A stretch of 62,240 nt of DNA from Myxococcota bacterium (GCA_023150805.1 JAKLKF010000031.1:1-62240); one strand, 5' to 3'; positions 36,751 to 46,395 are shown, counted from the first letter of the stretch. Notes: a model not told the origin generated them from the sequence alone. Program-made: numbers and translations.

Positions 36751-38667
36751 ATGCAGAAGATCGAGCCCCACAGCGAGCAGGCCACCAGCGGGAGCGTGGT
36801 GGCCGAGAACATCGAGGCGCTGCGCGCGCTGTTCCCCGAGGCCTTCGGCGAGGGCGGCATCAAGTTCGACGTGCTCAAGCAGCTCCTGGGGGGCCCCTAT
36901 GACGAAGGCGAGGAACGCTACGGCCTGTCCTGGCACGGCAAGAAGCGGGCGCGCCAGATCGCGTTGACCCCCTCGCTGGGCACGTTGCGGCCCTGCCCGG
37001 GTGAGAGCGTGGACTGGGAGACGACCAAGAACATCGTCATCGAGGGCGACAACCTGGAGGTGCTGAAGCTTCTGCGAAAGAGCTACGCCGGTAAGGTCAA
37101 GCTGATCTACATCGACCCGCCGTACAACACGGGCAACGACTTTGTGTACCCGGACGACTTCGCCGATGGGGTGGGGAACTACCTGCGGATCACCGGGCAG
37201 GTGGGCGAGGACGGGGGGAAGATCAGCAGCAACACGGAGTCCTCGGGGCGGTTTCATACGAACTGGCTGAACATGATGTACCCGCGGTTGAAGCTGGCGA
37301 AGGAGTTGTTGCGCGAAGATGGGGTGATCCTGGCCACAATCGATGACGCAGAGCTGTCCGACCTGAGTTCCATTGCGAGTGAGATTTTTGGCACCGAGAA
37401 CCACATCGCCACTGTCGTCTGGCAGAAGGCATATGTGGCAAACATGACAGCGTTGCACGTGTCCACCACCCACGACTACCTCGTCGCATTCTCACGACGG
37501 AGTAGCCATGTTCAGGTCGGTCGTGTCGAGCGAACGCAGGAACAGATCGCGAAGTTCGCTAATCCTGACGCGGATCCGAGAGGTCCATGGAAGGCGGAAA
37601 ATCTCTCGGCTGGGAAGTACTATGCCGCCGGGCGGTTTGAGATCACGACCCCGGGCGGGGTGAAGTGCGTCCCTCCTGCGGGCCGGTACTGGCGCTGCAA
37701 CCGCGCCACGTACGACGCATGGGTTGCTGATGGTCGCATTTGGTTTGGCCAAGATGGAAATTCCCGCCCGATGCTGAAGAAGTTCCTTTCGGAGGTTCAG
37801 GACGGACTGACGCCAGAGAGTTGGTGGCGCCATGAGTTTGCCGGTACAAACAAGCAGGCATCAACGGAGCTGAAGGTTCTGTTCGACGGGGAGCAGGTTT
37901 TCGATACCCCAAAGCCCGCCCAGCTCTTGCTGCGCGTGGTACAGCTTTTCGGTAGTCGGGATGGAATCCATCTCGACTTTTTCGCCGGCTCCGGCACCAC
38001 CGGCCACGCGGTCATGTCCCAGAACGCCGCCGACAACGGCAACCGCCGCTACATCTGCGTCCAGCTCCCCGAGCCCCTCGACCCCGCCGACAAGAACCAG
38101 AAGTCCGCCGCGGACTTCTGCGACAAGCTCGGCAAGCCGCGCACCATCGCCGAGTTGACCAAGGAACGCCTCCGCCGCGCCGGCGCCAAGATCAAGACCG
38201 ACAACCCCCTCTTCCACGGCGACACCGGCTTCCGCGTCTTCAAGCTCGACACCAGCAACCTCAAGCCCTGGGATCCTCGCCCCGACGACATCAACGACGC
38301 CCTGACCGACTGGATCGAGAACATCCGTCCCGGCCGCAGCGAGGACGATCTCCTCTTCGAGCTGCTGCTCAAGCTCGGGCTCGACCTCTGCGTGCCGATC
38401 GAGCAGCGCAGCATCGCCGGCAAGACCGTCCACAACATCGGCGCCGGCACGCTGATGGTCTGCCTCGACACCTCGATCACCCGCACCGACGCCGAGCCGC
38501 TGGGCCTGGGCCTGGTGCAGTGGGCGAAGCAGCTCGCCCCCGCGGGCGGCACCCAGTTCGTCTTCCGAGACTCCGCCTTCCAGGACGACGTGGCCAAGAC
38601 CAACCTGGACGCCATCCTGCGGCAGAACCTGACCGACGGTGCGCTGGCCGCCGTCCGCAGCCTGTAG
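36751..38667 (+). CDS. Type III restriction-modification methyltransferase (Mod)
   Basis: 638 residues. The catalytic motif DPPYNTGNDF (about residue 119) precedes the SAM motif FFAGSGTTGHAV (about residue 410), the order of beta-class amino-methyltransferases such as type III Mod. The part between holds the target-recognition domain. By hand count, three sampled rows in 37561-37920 are 52-58 percent GC against 67 percent in one row at 38101, so the recognition domain looks exchanged relative to its flanks. It should methylate adenine in the recognition site and guide Res. Res follows 8 bp downstream. Confidence 0.9.
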   Translation: MQKIEPHSEQATSGSVVAENIEALRALFPEAFGEGGIKFDVLKQLLGGPYDEGEERYGLSWHGKKRARQIALTPSLGTLRPCPGESVDWETTKNIVIEGDNLEVLKLLRKSYAGKVKLIYIDPPYNTGNDFVYPDDFADGVGNYLRITGQVGEDGGKISSNTESSGRFHTNWLNMMYPRLKLAKELLREDGVILATIDDAELSDLSSIASEIFGTENHIATVVWQKAYVANMTALHVSTTHDYLVAFSRRSSHVQVGRVERTQEQIAKFANPDADPRGPWKAENLSAGKYYAAGRFEITTPGGVKCVPPAGRYWRCNRATYDAWVADGRIWFGQDGNSRPMLKKFLSEVQDGLTPESWWRHEFAGTNKQASTELKVLFDGEQVFDTPKPAQLLLRVVQLFGSRDGIHLDFFAGSGTTGHAVMSQNAADNGNRRYICVQLPEPLDPADKNQKSAADFCDKLGKPRTIAELTKERLRRAGAKIKTDNPLFHGDTGFRVFKLDTSNLKPWDPRPDDINDALTDWIENIRPGRSEDDLLFELLLKLGLDLCVPIEQRSIAGKTVHNIGAGTLMVCLDTSITRTDAEPLGLGLVQWAKQLAPAGGTQFVFRDSAFQDDVAKTNLDAILRQNLTDGALAAVRSL

Positions 38668-38675
38668 GCGCCGCG

Positions 38676-41600
38676 ATGGCCATCCAGCTCCACTTCGAGG
38701 CCACCCTCGACCACCAGCTCGCCGCCATCGAGGCGGTCTGCGACCTGTTCCGCGGCCAGGAGATCTGCGAGCGGGAGTTCACGGTCGCCCGCCTCAGCAC
38801 CAACCAGCTCCCGATGGGCTTCATCGAGACCCCCCGTGGCATCGGCAACTGGCTGCGCCTGCTGCCGGAGGACCTCCTGGCCAACCTGCGCGAGGTGCAG
38901 GCGAGAAACGCCATCCCCCAGGCCGAGAAGCTGGACAGCCACGACTTCACCGTCGAGATGGAGACCGGCACCGGCAAGACCTACGTCTACCTGCGGACGA
39001 TCCTGGAGCTGAACCGGCGCTACGGCTTCAAGAAGTTCGTCATCGTCGTGCCCTCGGTGGCGATCAAGGAAGGGGTGTTCAAGTCCCTGCAGGACATGGA
39101 CGCGCACTTCAAGGCCCTGTACGGCGGGGTGCCGATCCAGTCCTTCGTGTATGACAGCGCCCGGCTGGAGCAGGTGCGGGACTTCGCCACCAGCGCCCAG
39201 GTCCAGGTGATGGTGGTGACGGTGGGCGCCATCAACAAGCTGGGCGATGAAGGCGACGAGGCCGAGGCCGAGGCGGCGGGCAAGAAGAAGGCCAAGGCCT
39301 CCAACGTGATGTACCGGCAGAACGAGAAGGTCAACGACGACCGGCCGATCGACCTGGTCGCCGCCTGCAACCCCATCGTGATCGTGGACGAGCCACAGAG
39401 CGTCGACGGCGGCGCCCTGGACAGCGCCAAGGGGGGGCAGGGACGCAAGGCGATCGCCCGCATGAACCCCATGTGTACGCTGCGCTACTCGGCCACCCAC
39501 GTCCACAAGCACCACATGGTCTACCGGCTGGACGCGCTGGCCGCCTACGAGAAGCGGCTGGTCAAGCGCATCGAGGTCGCCGGGATCCAGGTGGAGTCGG
39601 CCCACAACCGCCCCTATGTGCGCCTGCTGGGGGTCTCGCAGCAGCGCGGTCGGGTCGTGGCCAGGGTCGAGCTGGACGTGCAGAGCGGCCGCTCCGTCCT
39701 GAGGCAGGAGCGGACGGTCGAGGACGGGCAGGACCTGGAGGAGCTGACCCGCCGCGCGGTCTACCGGGGTGTGCGCATCGGGGAGATCCAGCGCAAGCCC
39801 GCCCGGATGGAGCTGCGGCTGGAGGGCACGGAGGTCTGGCTGGACGAGGGTCAGGCCTACGCCGAGGTGGGCGTCGCCGACGTCAAGCGCGAGATGATCC
39901 GCCGCACCATCAAGGAGCACCTGGACAAGGAGCTGCGGAACACGCGGCGGGGCGTGAAGGTGCTGAGCCTGTTCTTCATCGACGAGGTGGCGAACTACCG
40001 TAGCTACGACGCGGAAGGCCATCGGGTGGATGGCCCCTACGTCCAGATCTTCGAAGAGGAGTACCGCCGGCTGGCCCGCAACCCCGACTACGTCACGCTC
40101 TTCCACGACGTAGACCTGAGCACGGCGGCCTCGGCGGTCCACGGCGGCTACTTCTCGATCGACCGCAAGGTCAGCACCCCCTTCGAAGAGCACGAGGTCA
40201 AGAAGTCCGCGGGCAGGGACGCTGCCGAGTCAGACACCTACAGCCTGATCATGAAAGACAAGCAGCGGCTGCTCGACCTGGGGACGAAGCTCAAGTTCAT
40301 CTTCAGCCATTCGGCCCTTCGGGAGGGCTGGGACAACCCCAACGTCTTCCAGATCTGCGTCCTGCGCAGCATGGCGGGAGCGCGGGAGCGGCGGCAGGCC
40401 GTCGGTCGCGGGATGCGCCTTTGTGTGGACCAGGCGGGGCAACGCCTGCGAGGGGACATCAACCTGCTGACGGTCATCGCCGACGAAGACGTGGAGAGCT
40501 TCGCCGCCGGCCTGCAGTCCGAGATCGAGGAGTCCACCGGGATCCGCTTCGGCTACGTCGAGCGCGACGCGTTCGCGGTCATCACCCGGACCGCGGAGGA
40601 CGGGAGCGCCGCGCCGATGGGCGTGACGCAGTCCAAGCTGCTCTGGGACGCTTTGAAGGCCAACGCTTATGTCGACAGCTCCGGCAAGGTCACCGACACG
40701 CTGCGCCGGGCCCTGCGCGACAAGGAGCTGGAGCTTCCCCCCGCCTTCGAGCCGGAGCGCGCGGCGATCGAAGCCCTGCTCCGGCGCTGCGCGGGCAAGA
40801 TCGAGATCGAGGACGCAAACAGGAAGCGCAGGGCAAAGCCGAGTGACCGGCTGCACAGCGAGGACTTCAAGGCGCTGTGGGACCGCATCAAGCACAAGAC
40901 GACCTACCGGGTCGAGTTCGACGCCGACAAGCTGATCACGACCTGCGCGGCGGACATCGCCGAGCACCTGCGGATCGGGCAGAGCCGCTTGCGGACCGTG
41001 AAGGCGTCCCTGGAGCTCCTGCAGTCGGGGGTGGAGAGCCGAGGCAGCGCGGTGGTGTCGGACACCTCGCTGAGAGAGGGCGACGTGGACCTCCCCGACA
41101 TCCTCACCGAGCTGCAGGACCGCACGCAGCTCACCCGGCGCAGCCTGGCCCGCATCCTGGCCGAGAGCGGCCGGCTCGATGAGTTTGCCCGCAACCCGCA
41201 GCAGTTCATCGAGGGGGTCGCGGAGCTGGTCAATCGCGCCAAGCGCCTGGCCCTGGTCGAAGGGATCAAGTACCAGCGCATCGGCGCAACCGAGTTCTAC
41301 GCCCAGGAGCGGTTCGAGAGCGAGGAGCTGAACGGGTACCTGGGCAAGAACGTGCTGGAAGGGACCAAGAAGAGTGTCCTGGACGCGGTGGCCTATGACT
41401 CCGAGGGGGTCGAGAAGCGGTTCGCAGAGCAGTTGGAGGACAACGAGGCGGTCAAGGTCTACGCCAAGCTGCCCCGCTGGTTCACCGTGCCGACCCCGCT
41501 GGGCAGCTACAACCCCGACTGGGCGGTGCTCGTGCAGGACAACGACGGCGAACGCCTGTACCTGGTGATCGAGACCAAGGGCAGCCTGTTCATGGACGAC

Positions 41601-41720
41601 CTCCGCGACAAGGAGAGCGCGAAGATCGCCTGCGGGAAGGAGCACTTCAAGGTGCTGTTCGTGAATGAGCCGCACGCGCGCTACCAGGTGGGGCGGAGTC
41701 TGGAGGATGTCTTGAGATGA
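38676..41720 (+). CDS. Type III restriction endonuclease subunit (Res)
   Basis: 1014 residues. SF2 helicase motifs METGTGKTYVYL (about residue 92) and IVDEPQSVDGG (DExx box), and motif VI-like RRQAVGRGMRLCVD. The C-terminal nuclease is of PD-ExK type: PDWAVLV then LVIETKGS at about residues 945-965. This is the layout of type III Res (EcoP15I class), needing Mod for specificity. The ATG at 38676 directly precedes the first conserved residues. Its stop overlaps the AAA ATPase gene by 4 nt. Confidence 0.92.
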   Translation: MAIQLHFEATLDHQLAAIEAVCDLFRGQEICEREFTVARLSTNQLPMGFIETPRGIGNWLRLLPEDLLANLREVQARNAIPQAEKLDSHDFTVEMETGTGKTYVYLRTILELNRRYGFKKFVIVVPSVAIKEGVFKSLQDMDAHFKALYGGVPIQSFVYDSARLEQVRDFATSAQVQVMVVTVGAINKLGDEGDEAEAEAAGKKKAKASNVMYRQNEKVNDDRPIDLVAACNPIVIVDEPQSVDGGALDSAKGGQGRKAIARMNPMCTLRYSATHVHKHHMVYRLDALAAYEKRLVKRIEVAGIQVESAHNRPYVRLLGVSQQRGRVVARVELDVQSGRSVLRQERTVEDGQDLEELTRRAVYRGVRIGEIQRKPARMELRLEGTEVWLDEGQAYAEVGVADVKREMIRRTIKEHLDKELRNTRRGVKVLSLFFIDEVANYRSYDAEGHRVDGPYVQIFEEEYRRLARNPDYVTLFHDVDLSTAASAVHGGYFSIDRKVSTPFEEHEVKKSAGRDAAESDTYSLIMKDKQRLLDLGTKLKFIFSHSALREGWDNPNVFQICVLRSMAGARERRQAVGRGMRLCVDQAGQRLRGDINLLTVIADEDVESFAAGLQSEIEESTGIRFGYVERDAFAVITRTAEDGSAAPMGVTQSKLLWDALKANAYVDSSGKVTDTLRRALRDKELELPPAFEPERAAIEALLRRCAGKIEIEDANRKRRAKPSDRLHSEDFKALWDRIKHKTTYRVEFDADKLITTCAADIAEHLRIGQSRLRTVKASLELLQSGVESRGSAVVSDTSLREGDVDLPDILTELQDRTQLTRRSLARILAESGRLDEFARNPQQFIEGVAELVNRAKRLALVEGIKYQRIGATEFYAQERFESEELNGYLGKNVLEGTKKSVLDAVAYDSEGVEKRFAEQLEDNEAVKVYAKLPRWFTVPTPLGSYNPDWAVLVQDNDGERLYLVIETKGSLFMDDLRDKESAKIACGKEHFKVLFVNEPHARYQVGRSLEDVLR

Positions 41721-43996
41721 TCCAGAAGGTCCTCAAGGTACAGAATGTGGGCCGCCTGCGCCGGCTTGGGTGGGGGAAGGGGGTCCCACCGGCCGGCAAG
41801 GAGGTGGCGGTCTACGCAGAGAACGGAAGCGGCAAGTCCACCTTCGTCGCCACCCTGCGCGCGGCTCGGGACGGTGATGCCGGGCCCGTGCTGGAGCGTA
41901 GGAGCCTCCCCGAGGTTGGCCCTCCGACCATCGAGCTGCTGACGTCGAAGGGGCGCGTCGACTTCGTGGGCGGCGCTTGGACAGACTCCCTCCCCACGAT
42001 CGAGGTGTTCGACCGCACCTTTGTCACGAAGAACGTCTACGACGGCCGAGAGGTCGGCCCGGATCAGCGAGAGGGTCTGTACCGCCTGGCCCTCGGTGAG
42101 GCGGAGGTCGCAGCGGCGCTGGCCGTCAATGACGCAAAGGCGAAGAAGAAGGCTGCCGACGACGAATGCAAGGCGGTGCGTGCCCGGATCGATCAACGGT
42201 GCAGCGAGATCGGAACGACCTGGGAGGCGCTTTCCAAGGTGACGCCGCTCTCCGCGCCGCCCACCGAGCTGCCGGAGCTGGAGACACGGCTCGCGGCGCT
42301 TGCGGCGCGGCCGGACGTGTCGGGACTTCCGCTCGTCGCTGCTCTGCCGCAGATGCCGGCGATCAAGGTGGACGGGCTGCAGGCCCTGCTCAACGAGACG
42401 GTGGAGACGGTGTCGGCGGAGGCGATGGCGGCGGTTCAATCGCACATCGCCACTCACCTGGACAGCCAGGGGGAGAGCTGGCTACGCCAGGGGGTCGGCT
42501 ACGTGGGCGAGGACCAGGGCTGCCCCTACTGTGGACAGAACCTCGTAGGTTCTCCTTTCGCTGCCTTGTTTCCTGTCTACTTCGGCGAGGCCTATCGGCA
42601 CCTTCAAGAGAGGATCGCCCGAGCGCTGGGGCGGGTCGCGCCCTGGGACGAGTGGGCCACCGCGCTGGCACGAACCCAGGCATCCAACCAGCGCGCCCGA
42701 TCGGCCTGGTCCCAGCTCACGTCTCTCCCCGAACCGCCGGATGCGGTTCCCATCGCCGCGGCCGCCACCGCGATCGCCACGCTCTTGCGTGAGCTGATGC
42801 TCGACAAGCAGGCCCACCTCCTCGATGCGCTGGGCGGTGACCACCGCGTTGGTCGGATCGAGGCGGAGGTCGAGACCCTGCGGGGGGCGCTCGACGCCTA
42901 CCAGGCCTGGGTAGACGAAGCCTCCGAAGAAGCCAATCGGGTGCGCGCCGACCACCCGGGAGAGCTGGCGAGGCTCCGCGCGCGGGTGCGTGACATCCGC
43001 GCAGCGCTCCTCGCGGGCACACCGACCATGAATGCCGAAGTCGCGAAGCTCAACGAAGCAAGCCAGGCGGCGGAACAGCGGAAGACCGAGGTGGATCGTG
43101 CCCAGCAGTTCCTCGACGCACGAGAGGCTAGTCGAACGACGGCCTTCGTCGACCACGTCAACGACGCGCTGGCCGCATTCGGTGCGGGATTCCGGATCCA
43201 GGACCTGAAAGGAAAGGCATCGGCCACGCGGGTGGTCGCCGACTTCCGCATCGCGCTGGCGGACGCCGGACGGCTTCTCCACCATGCAACGGTGGCGGCT
43301 TCGGTCTCAAAGGGAAATGCCCCTCGGTTTGACACGGTCCTCAGCGAAGGAGATCGAACCACGTTGGCGCTCGCCGTCTTCTTCGCGAAGTGTACGACGT
43401 CGCCGAGTGCGGACCGGATCGCGGTGCTCGACGACCCCTTCACGAGCCTCGACACGGGTCGTCGCGCGACGACCATCCAGCACCTGAACGCGCTCACCAG
43501 GTCCTGCGCTCAGGTCTGGGTCCTTTCGCACGATGAGTTCTTCCTCAGAGACGCCCTCCCAAGCCGGTCGACGACCTGGCTCACGTTGACCGATGACAAT
43601 GGTACCTTGGGGTTCTCGACCTGGGACCCACAGGCCGCCTGCAAGACGACCTACGCGCGCACCTTGTCCCGGTTGGAGGACTTCCTGGCCCGGAAGCCAG
43701 GGGCCCTACAGGCAGAGGACGCCTGGCAGAAGGTGCGTCCGGTCCTGGAGGCCTACCTGAGGTTCCGGTTCCCAAAGGCATGGCAGCACAATGAGTGGCT
43801 GGGCGACTTCATCAAGAAGGGACGCGACGGAAATCCAACGGTTCCACTCTCACCGTTGGAGATCGATCAGATCGCCACATGGTCGGGCTGGGCGAACCCT
43901 GCGATGCACGGTGATCCCCATGATGCCAACCCGACGCCCTCCGAGTCCGAGGTGCGCGCCGTGGTCCAGGCGGTCGTGAACTTCGTGCAGTCCTGA
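41717..43996 (+). CDS. AAA_13 ATPase, RloC/PrrC-like (possible anticodon nuclease)
   Basis: 759 residues of Rad50/SMC-like ATPase: Walker A AENGSGKST (about residue 34), coiled-coil regions around a zinc-hook-type CPYCGQ (about residue 268), ABC-like signature LSEGDRTTLAL (about 541) and Walker B VLDDPFTSLD (about 570). RloC has this layout: ATPase, zinc hook and a C-terminal tRNA anticodon nuclease. The C-terminus has RPVLE (R-x3-E, as in the PrrC triad) and a later NPAMHG that could supply the His. Nuclease activity is therefore plausible but unproven. It ends the operon and overlaps Res by 4 nt. Confidence 0.75.
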   Translation: MIQKVLKVQNVGRLRRLGWGKGVPPAGKEVAVYAENGSGKSTFVATLRAARDGDAGPVLERRSLPEVGPPTIELLTSKGRVDFVGGAWTDSLPTIEVFDRTFVTKNVYDGREVGPDQREGLYRLALGEAEVAAALAVNDAKAKKKAADDECKAVRARIDQRCSEIGTTWEALSKVTPLSAPPTELPELETRLAALAARPDVSGLPLVAALPQMPAIKVDGLQALLNETVETVSAEAMAAVQSHIATHLDSQGESWLRQGVGYVGEDQGCPYCGQNLVGSPFAALFPVYFGEAYRHLQERIARALGRVAPWDEWATALARTQASNQRARSAWSQLTSLPEPPDAVPIAAAATAIATLLRELMLDKQAHLLDALGGDHRVGRIEAEVETLRGALDAYQAWVDEASEEANRVRADHPGELARLRARVRDIRAALLAGTPTMNAEVAKLNEASQAAEQRKTEVDRAQQFLDAREASRTTAFVDHVNDALAAFGAGFRIQDLKGKASATRVVADFRIALADAGRLLHHATVAASVSKGNAPRFDTVLSEGDRTTLALAVFFAKCTTSPSADRIAVLDDPFTSLDTGRRATTIQHLNALTRSCAQVWVLSHDEFFLRDALPSRSTTWLTLTDDNGTLGFSTWDPQAACKTTYARTLSRLEDFLARKPGALQAEDAWQKVRPVLEAYLRFRFPKAWQHNEWLGDFIKKGRDGNPTVPLSPLEIDQIATWSGWANPAMHGDPHDANPTPSESEVRAVVQAVVNFVQS

Positions 43997-43999
43997 CCA

Positions 44000-44791
44000 T
44001 CAGTACCCCGGCGGCCCCGGCGGCTCCTCGCGCTCGATCGACCACACCTCCTGCGGGCTCAGGCCCAGCTCCTGCCGCAGCCGGTCGTTGTGGCGGTCCA
44101 CCAGGTTGCGGGCCTCGGCCGGCGTCAGGCTGCGGGCCGGGTAGCGCTCCAGCGCCCGCGCCTCGCCGGCCGGCCCCGCGGCGCCCAGCAGGCCGACCAC
44201 GCCCGCCGTCGCCCCGCCCAGCCCGGCGATCTGCCAGTTGGCGTACTCGTACCGGTTGTCCGCCGAGAGCTGGCCGAACAGGCTGGCGACGGCGACCGCG
44301 CCGCCCACCCCGGCCACCGTGTACCAGGCGCGCGCGGCGTTCTTCTTGCTGCGGATCGTGCCCTCCAGCGCCTCGGCCTGGGTGTCGCCGGACATCCGCA
44401 TCGCGTCGGGCACGTCGATGCGCTGCGGGCCCTGGTAGATGCCCCAGGTCCGGGTCGCGAACACCGGCTCGGGCACGACCGCCACCGTGGTGTGCGGGCC
44501 CCAGCGCGGCCCCCACCAGCCGCCCACCCACACCGCCCGGGCGCCGCCGCCGTAGACCTCGGTCTCGCCGCGGATGCTCAGCCGCTCGGCCTGGTAGCGG
44601 CGCAGCGCCTCCAGCTTCTCGGGCGTCATCGGCGCGCCCCGGGTCGGCGCCTGGGGGCCGACCACCTCGGGCTCGGGCGCCTGCACCGCGGGGGGCGGCG
44701 CGTCGGGGTTGGCCGGGATGGCCAGCGGGAGGTCCTCGTCCTGGGCCCGGGCGGGACCGGCGAGCAGCAGCAGCGCGAGGGAGAGCAGCAT
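44000..44791 (-). CDS. Secreted/membrane hypothetical protein
   Basis: 263 residues. Signal peptide ending ARAQ, a Pro-rich stretch, then a Trp-rich patch (VWVGGWWGPRWGP) and two hydrophobic segments (about residues 160-180 and 195-220). Not recognised. The ATG follows the RluA-family stop by 1 nt, so it is cotranscribed with that enzyme. Convergent with the defence operon, 3 bp from its end. Confidence 0.68.
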   Translation of the reverse strand: MLLSLALLLLAGPARAQDEDLPLAIPANPDAPPPAVQAPEPEVVGPQAPTRGAPMTPEKLEALRRYQAERLSIRGETEVYGGGARAVWVGGWWGPRWGPHTTVAVVPEPVFATRTWGIYQGPQRIDVPDAMRMSGDTQAEALEGTIRSKKNAARAWYTVAGVGGAVAVASLFGQLSADNRYEYANWQIAGLGGATAGVVGLLGAAGPAGEARALERYPARSLTPAEARNLVDRHNDRLRQELGLSPQEVWSIEREEPPGPPGY

Positions 44792-44792
44792 C

Positions 44793-45803
44793 TCAGGGCT
44801 CCGGGGGAGGGTCGGGCCAGCAGGGGGCGGCGCCGTCGAGGATGGCCTGCAGGTCGGCCGCGAGGGGGGCGTGGACGGTCAGGGCGTGCTGGTCGGGGTG
44901 GGGGAAGGTCATGCTGGCGCAGTGCAGGGCTTGCCGGGGGAACCCCACGGCGGCCCGGACGATTTCATCGTCGCCGTGCTCCAGCGAGCGGATGAAGACG
45001 CTGTCGGGCTGGCCGTAGATCTTGTCCCCGAGCAGCGGGTAGCCAAGGTGCTCCATGTGCACCCGGATCTGGTGGGTGCGGCCGGTGTGCAGGGTCAGCT
45101 CGACCAGGCTGTGCCCATCGGGGTGGGCGGAGGGCGGCGCGCCCGGGGCGGGCGGCACCCGGGCCCGCACGCGCACGCTGGTCCAGGCCTTCTTGCCGGC
45201 CGGGTCCACGCCGCGGCGCAGGCGGATGTCGCTCTCGTCCGTCTCGCCGATGGGGGCCCGGCACTCCTCGGCCTCCCAGGGGATGCGGCCGCGGGCGATG
45301 GCCTGGTAGACCTTGTGCACGCGGTGGGCCTTCACCTCCTCCTTGAGGAAGGCGTTGGCCACCTTGTCCTTGGTCAGCACCAGCACGCCCGAGGTGTCGC
45401 GGTCCAGCCGGTGGACCAGGTCGACCTGGTGCTGCGGCCGGGCGCGGCGGGCCAGGCCGATGACCGCGTAGGTCCAGCGGTCGCCGGAGGGGTGGCAGAG
45501 CAGCCCCGGCGGCTTGTCCAGCACCAGCAGGCGCTCGTCCTCGTACAGCACGGGCGGCAGCGGCGGGGGTGCCGTCGTCGGCGCCAGGCCCGGGACGTGG
45601 ATGTGCAGCCGCTCGCCCATGCGCAGGCGGCTGCTGGGCTTCAGCTCCCGCTCCTCGCTGACGATGCCGCGGCAGCGGATCCACTCGGCCACCTGGGTGC
45701 GGGACAGGGTCGGGAAGCGCGCGGCCAGGTACGCGTCGACCCGGCGGCCCTCGGCGCGGTCGCCGATGATCATGTCGCGGTACCAGGGGGAGGGCTCGGT
45801 CAC
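44793..45803 (-). CDS. RluA-family pseudouridine synthase
   Basis: 336 residues. N-terminal S4-type RNA-binding region (VDAYLAARFPTLSRTQVAEW), then the RluA catalytic domain with the Asp motif HRLDRDTSGVLVLTKD (about residue 131) and the C-terminal TGRTHQIRVH block. It isomerises uridines in 23S rRNA or tRNA; the target (RluC-like or RluD-like) cannot be fixed from sequence alone. First gene of a two-gene operon. Confidence 0.92.
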   Translation of the reverse strand: MTEPSPWYRDMIIGDRAEGRRVDAYLAARFPTLSRTQVAEWIRCRGIVSEERELKPSSRLRMGERLHIHVPGLAPTTAPPPLPPVLYEDERLLVLDKPPGLLCHPSGDRWTYAVIGLARRARPQHQVDLVHRLDRDTSGVLVLTKDKVANAFLKEEVKAHRVHKVYQAIARGRIPWEAEECRAPIGETDESDIRLRRGVDPAGKKAWTSVRVRARVPPAPGAPPSAHPDGHSLVELTLHTGRTHQIRVHMEHLGYPLLGDKIYGQPDSVFIRSLEHGDDEIVRAAVGFPRQALHCASMTFPHPDQHALTVHAPLAADLQAILDGAAPCWPDPPPEP

Positions 45804-45879
45804 GGGGAGGGGGTATCTCGGGGCGCCCCGCGCGAGGAGTTGTCACCAAATGTCACCAAGTGGAGTGGGGACTTGCACC

Positions 45880-45919
45880 GGGTAGGGTAGGGTAGGGTAG
45901 GGTAGGGTAGGGTAGGGTG
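45880..45919 (+). repeat. G-rich pentamer tandem repeat (GGGTA)
   Basis: Seven GGGTA units followed by GGGTG give eight evenly spaced G3 runs on the plus strand, enough for one or two G-quadruplexes. It lies between RluA and the first gene of the duplicated cassette zone, about 60 bp before the latter's start, so it is in the presumed promoter or leader. A short direct repeat (TGTCACCAA, twice at 45841-45859) lies just upstream. Confidence 0.9.
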
Positions 45920-45981
45920 AAGCTACCTCCGGGGGGGAACCCGGGGGATTCGACATCACAACGCCAGCTTCGAGGTGCTCC

Positions 45982-46395
45982 ATGTCCTGCACGCCTCCCG
46001 TCCGCACCCTCACCATCGCCCGCCGTGAGCCCGTCTGGAGCAAGGGCGGGACCGGCCAGGGGACCAGCGACATCTTCGTCTTTTCCGACGACGACATCGC
46101 CCAGGTGGCGCCCCTGCTCGCCGCCATCCGTGCTACCGTCACCGTCGAGAACCGGACCCTGAACGCTTCGGTGGAGCCTGTCTTCCAGACCACCAGCGAC
46201 GGCGTCACCTGGGGCAACCTCATCTCGCTCGGCCAGGCCATGACCACCGACACCACCGACACCACCTCCTGGTACACGGACACCGCCAACTTCAAGCGGG
46301 GCGTGCGCTTCGGCGTGATCGTGGAACAGGTCACCGGCAACGCCGTCGAGTCTGCCCGCGTCAGCATCGTCCTCGACCTGCAGCTCAAGAGCTAG
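45982..46395 (+). CDS. Hypothetical beta-rich protein, cassette gene A
   Basis: 137 residues, no signal peptide, Thr/Val-rich and probably all-beta. Not recognised. The start has GAGGTG 6 nt upstream. From base 46093 on, the gene is part of a 358-bp duplication found again at 47119, so the C-terminal 100 residues exist twice in the window. Gene B (leader plus Cys-rich protein) follows after 9 bp with a strong ribosome binding site. Confidence 0.7.
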   Translation: MSCTPPVRTLTIARREPVWSKGGTGQGTSDIFVFSDDDIAQVAPLLAAIRATVTVENRTLNASVEPVFQTTSDGVTWGNLISLGQAMTTDTTDTTSWYTDTANFKRGVRFGVIVEQVTGNAVESARVSIVLDLQLKS

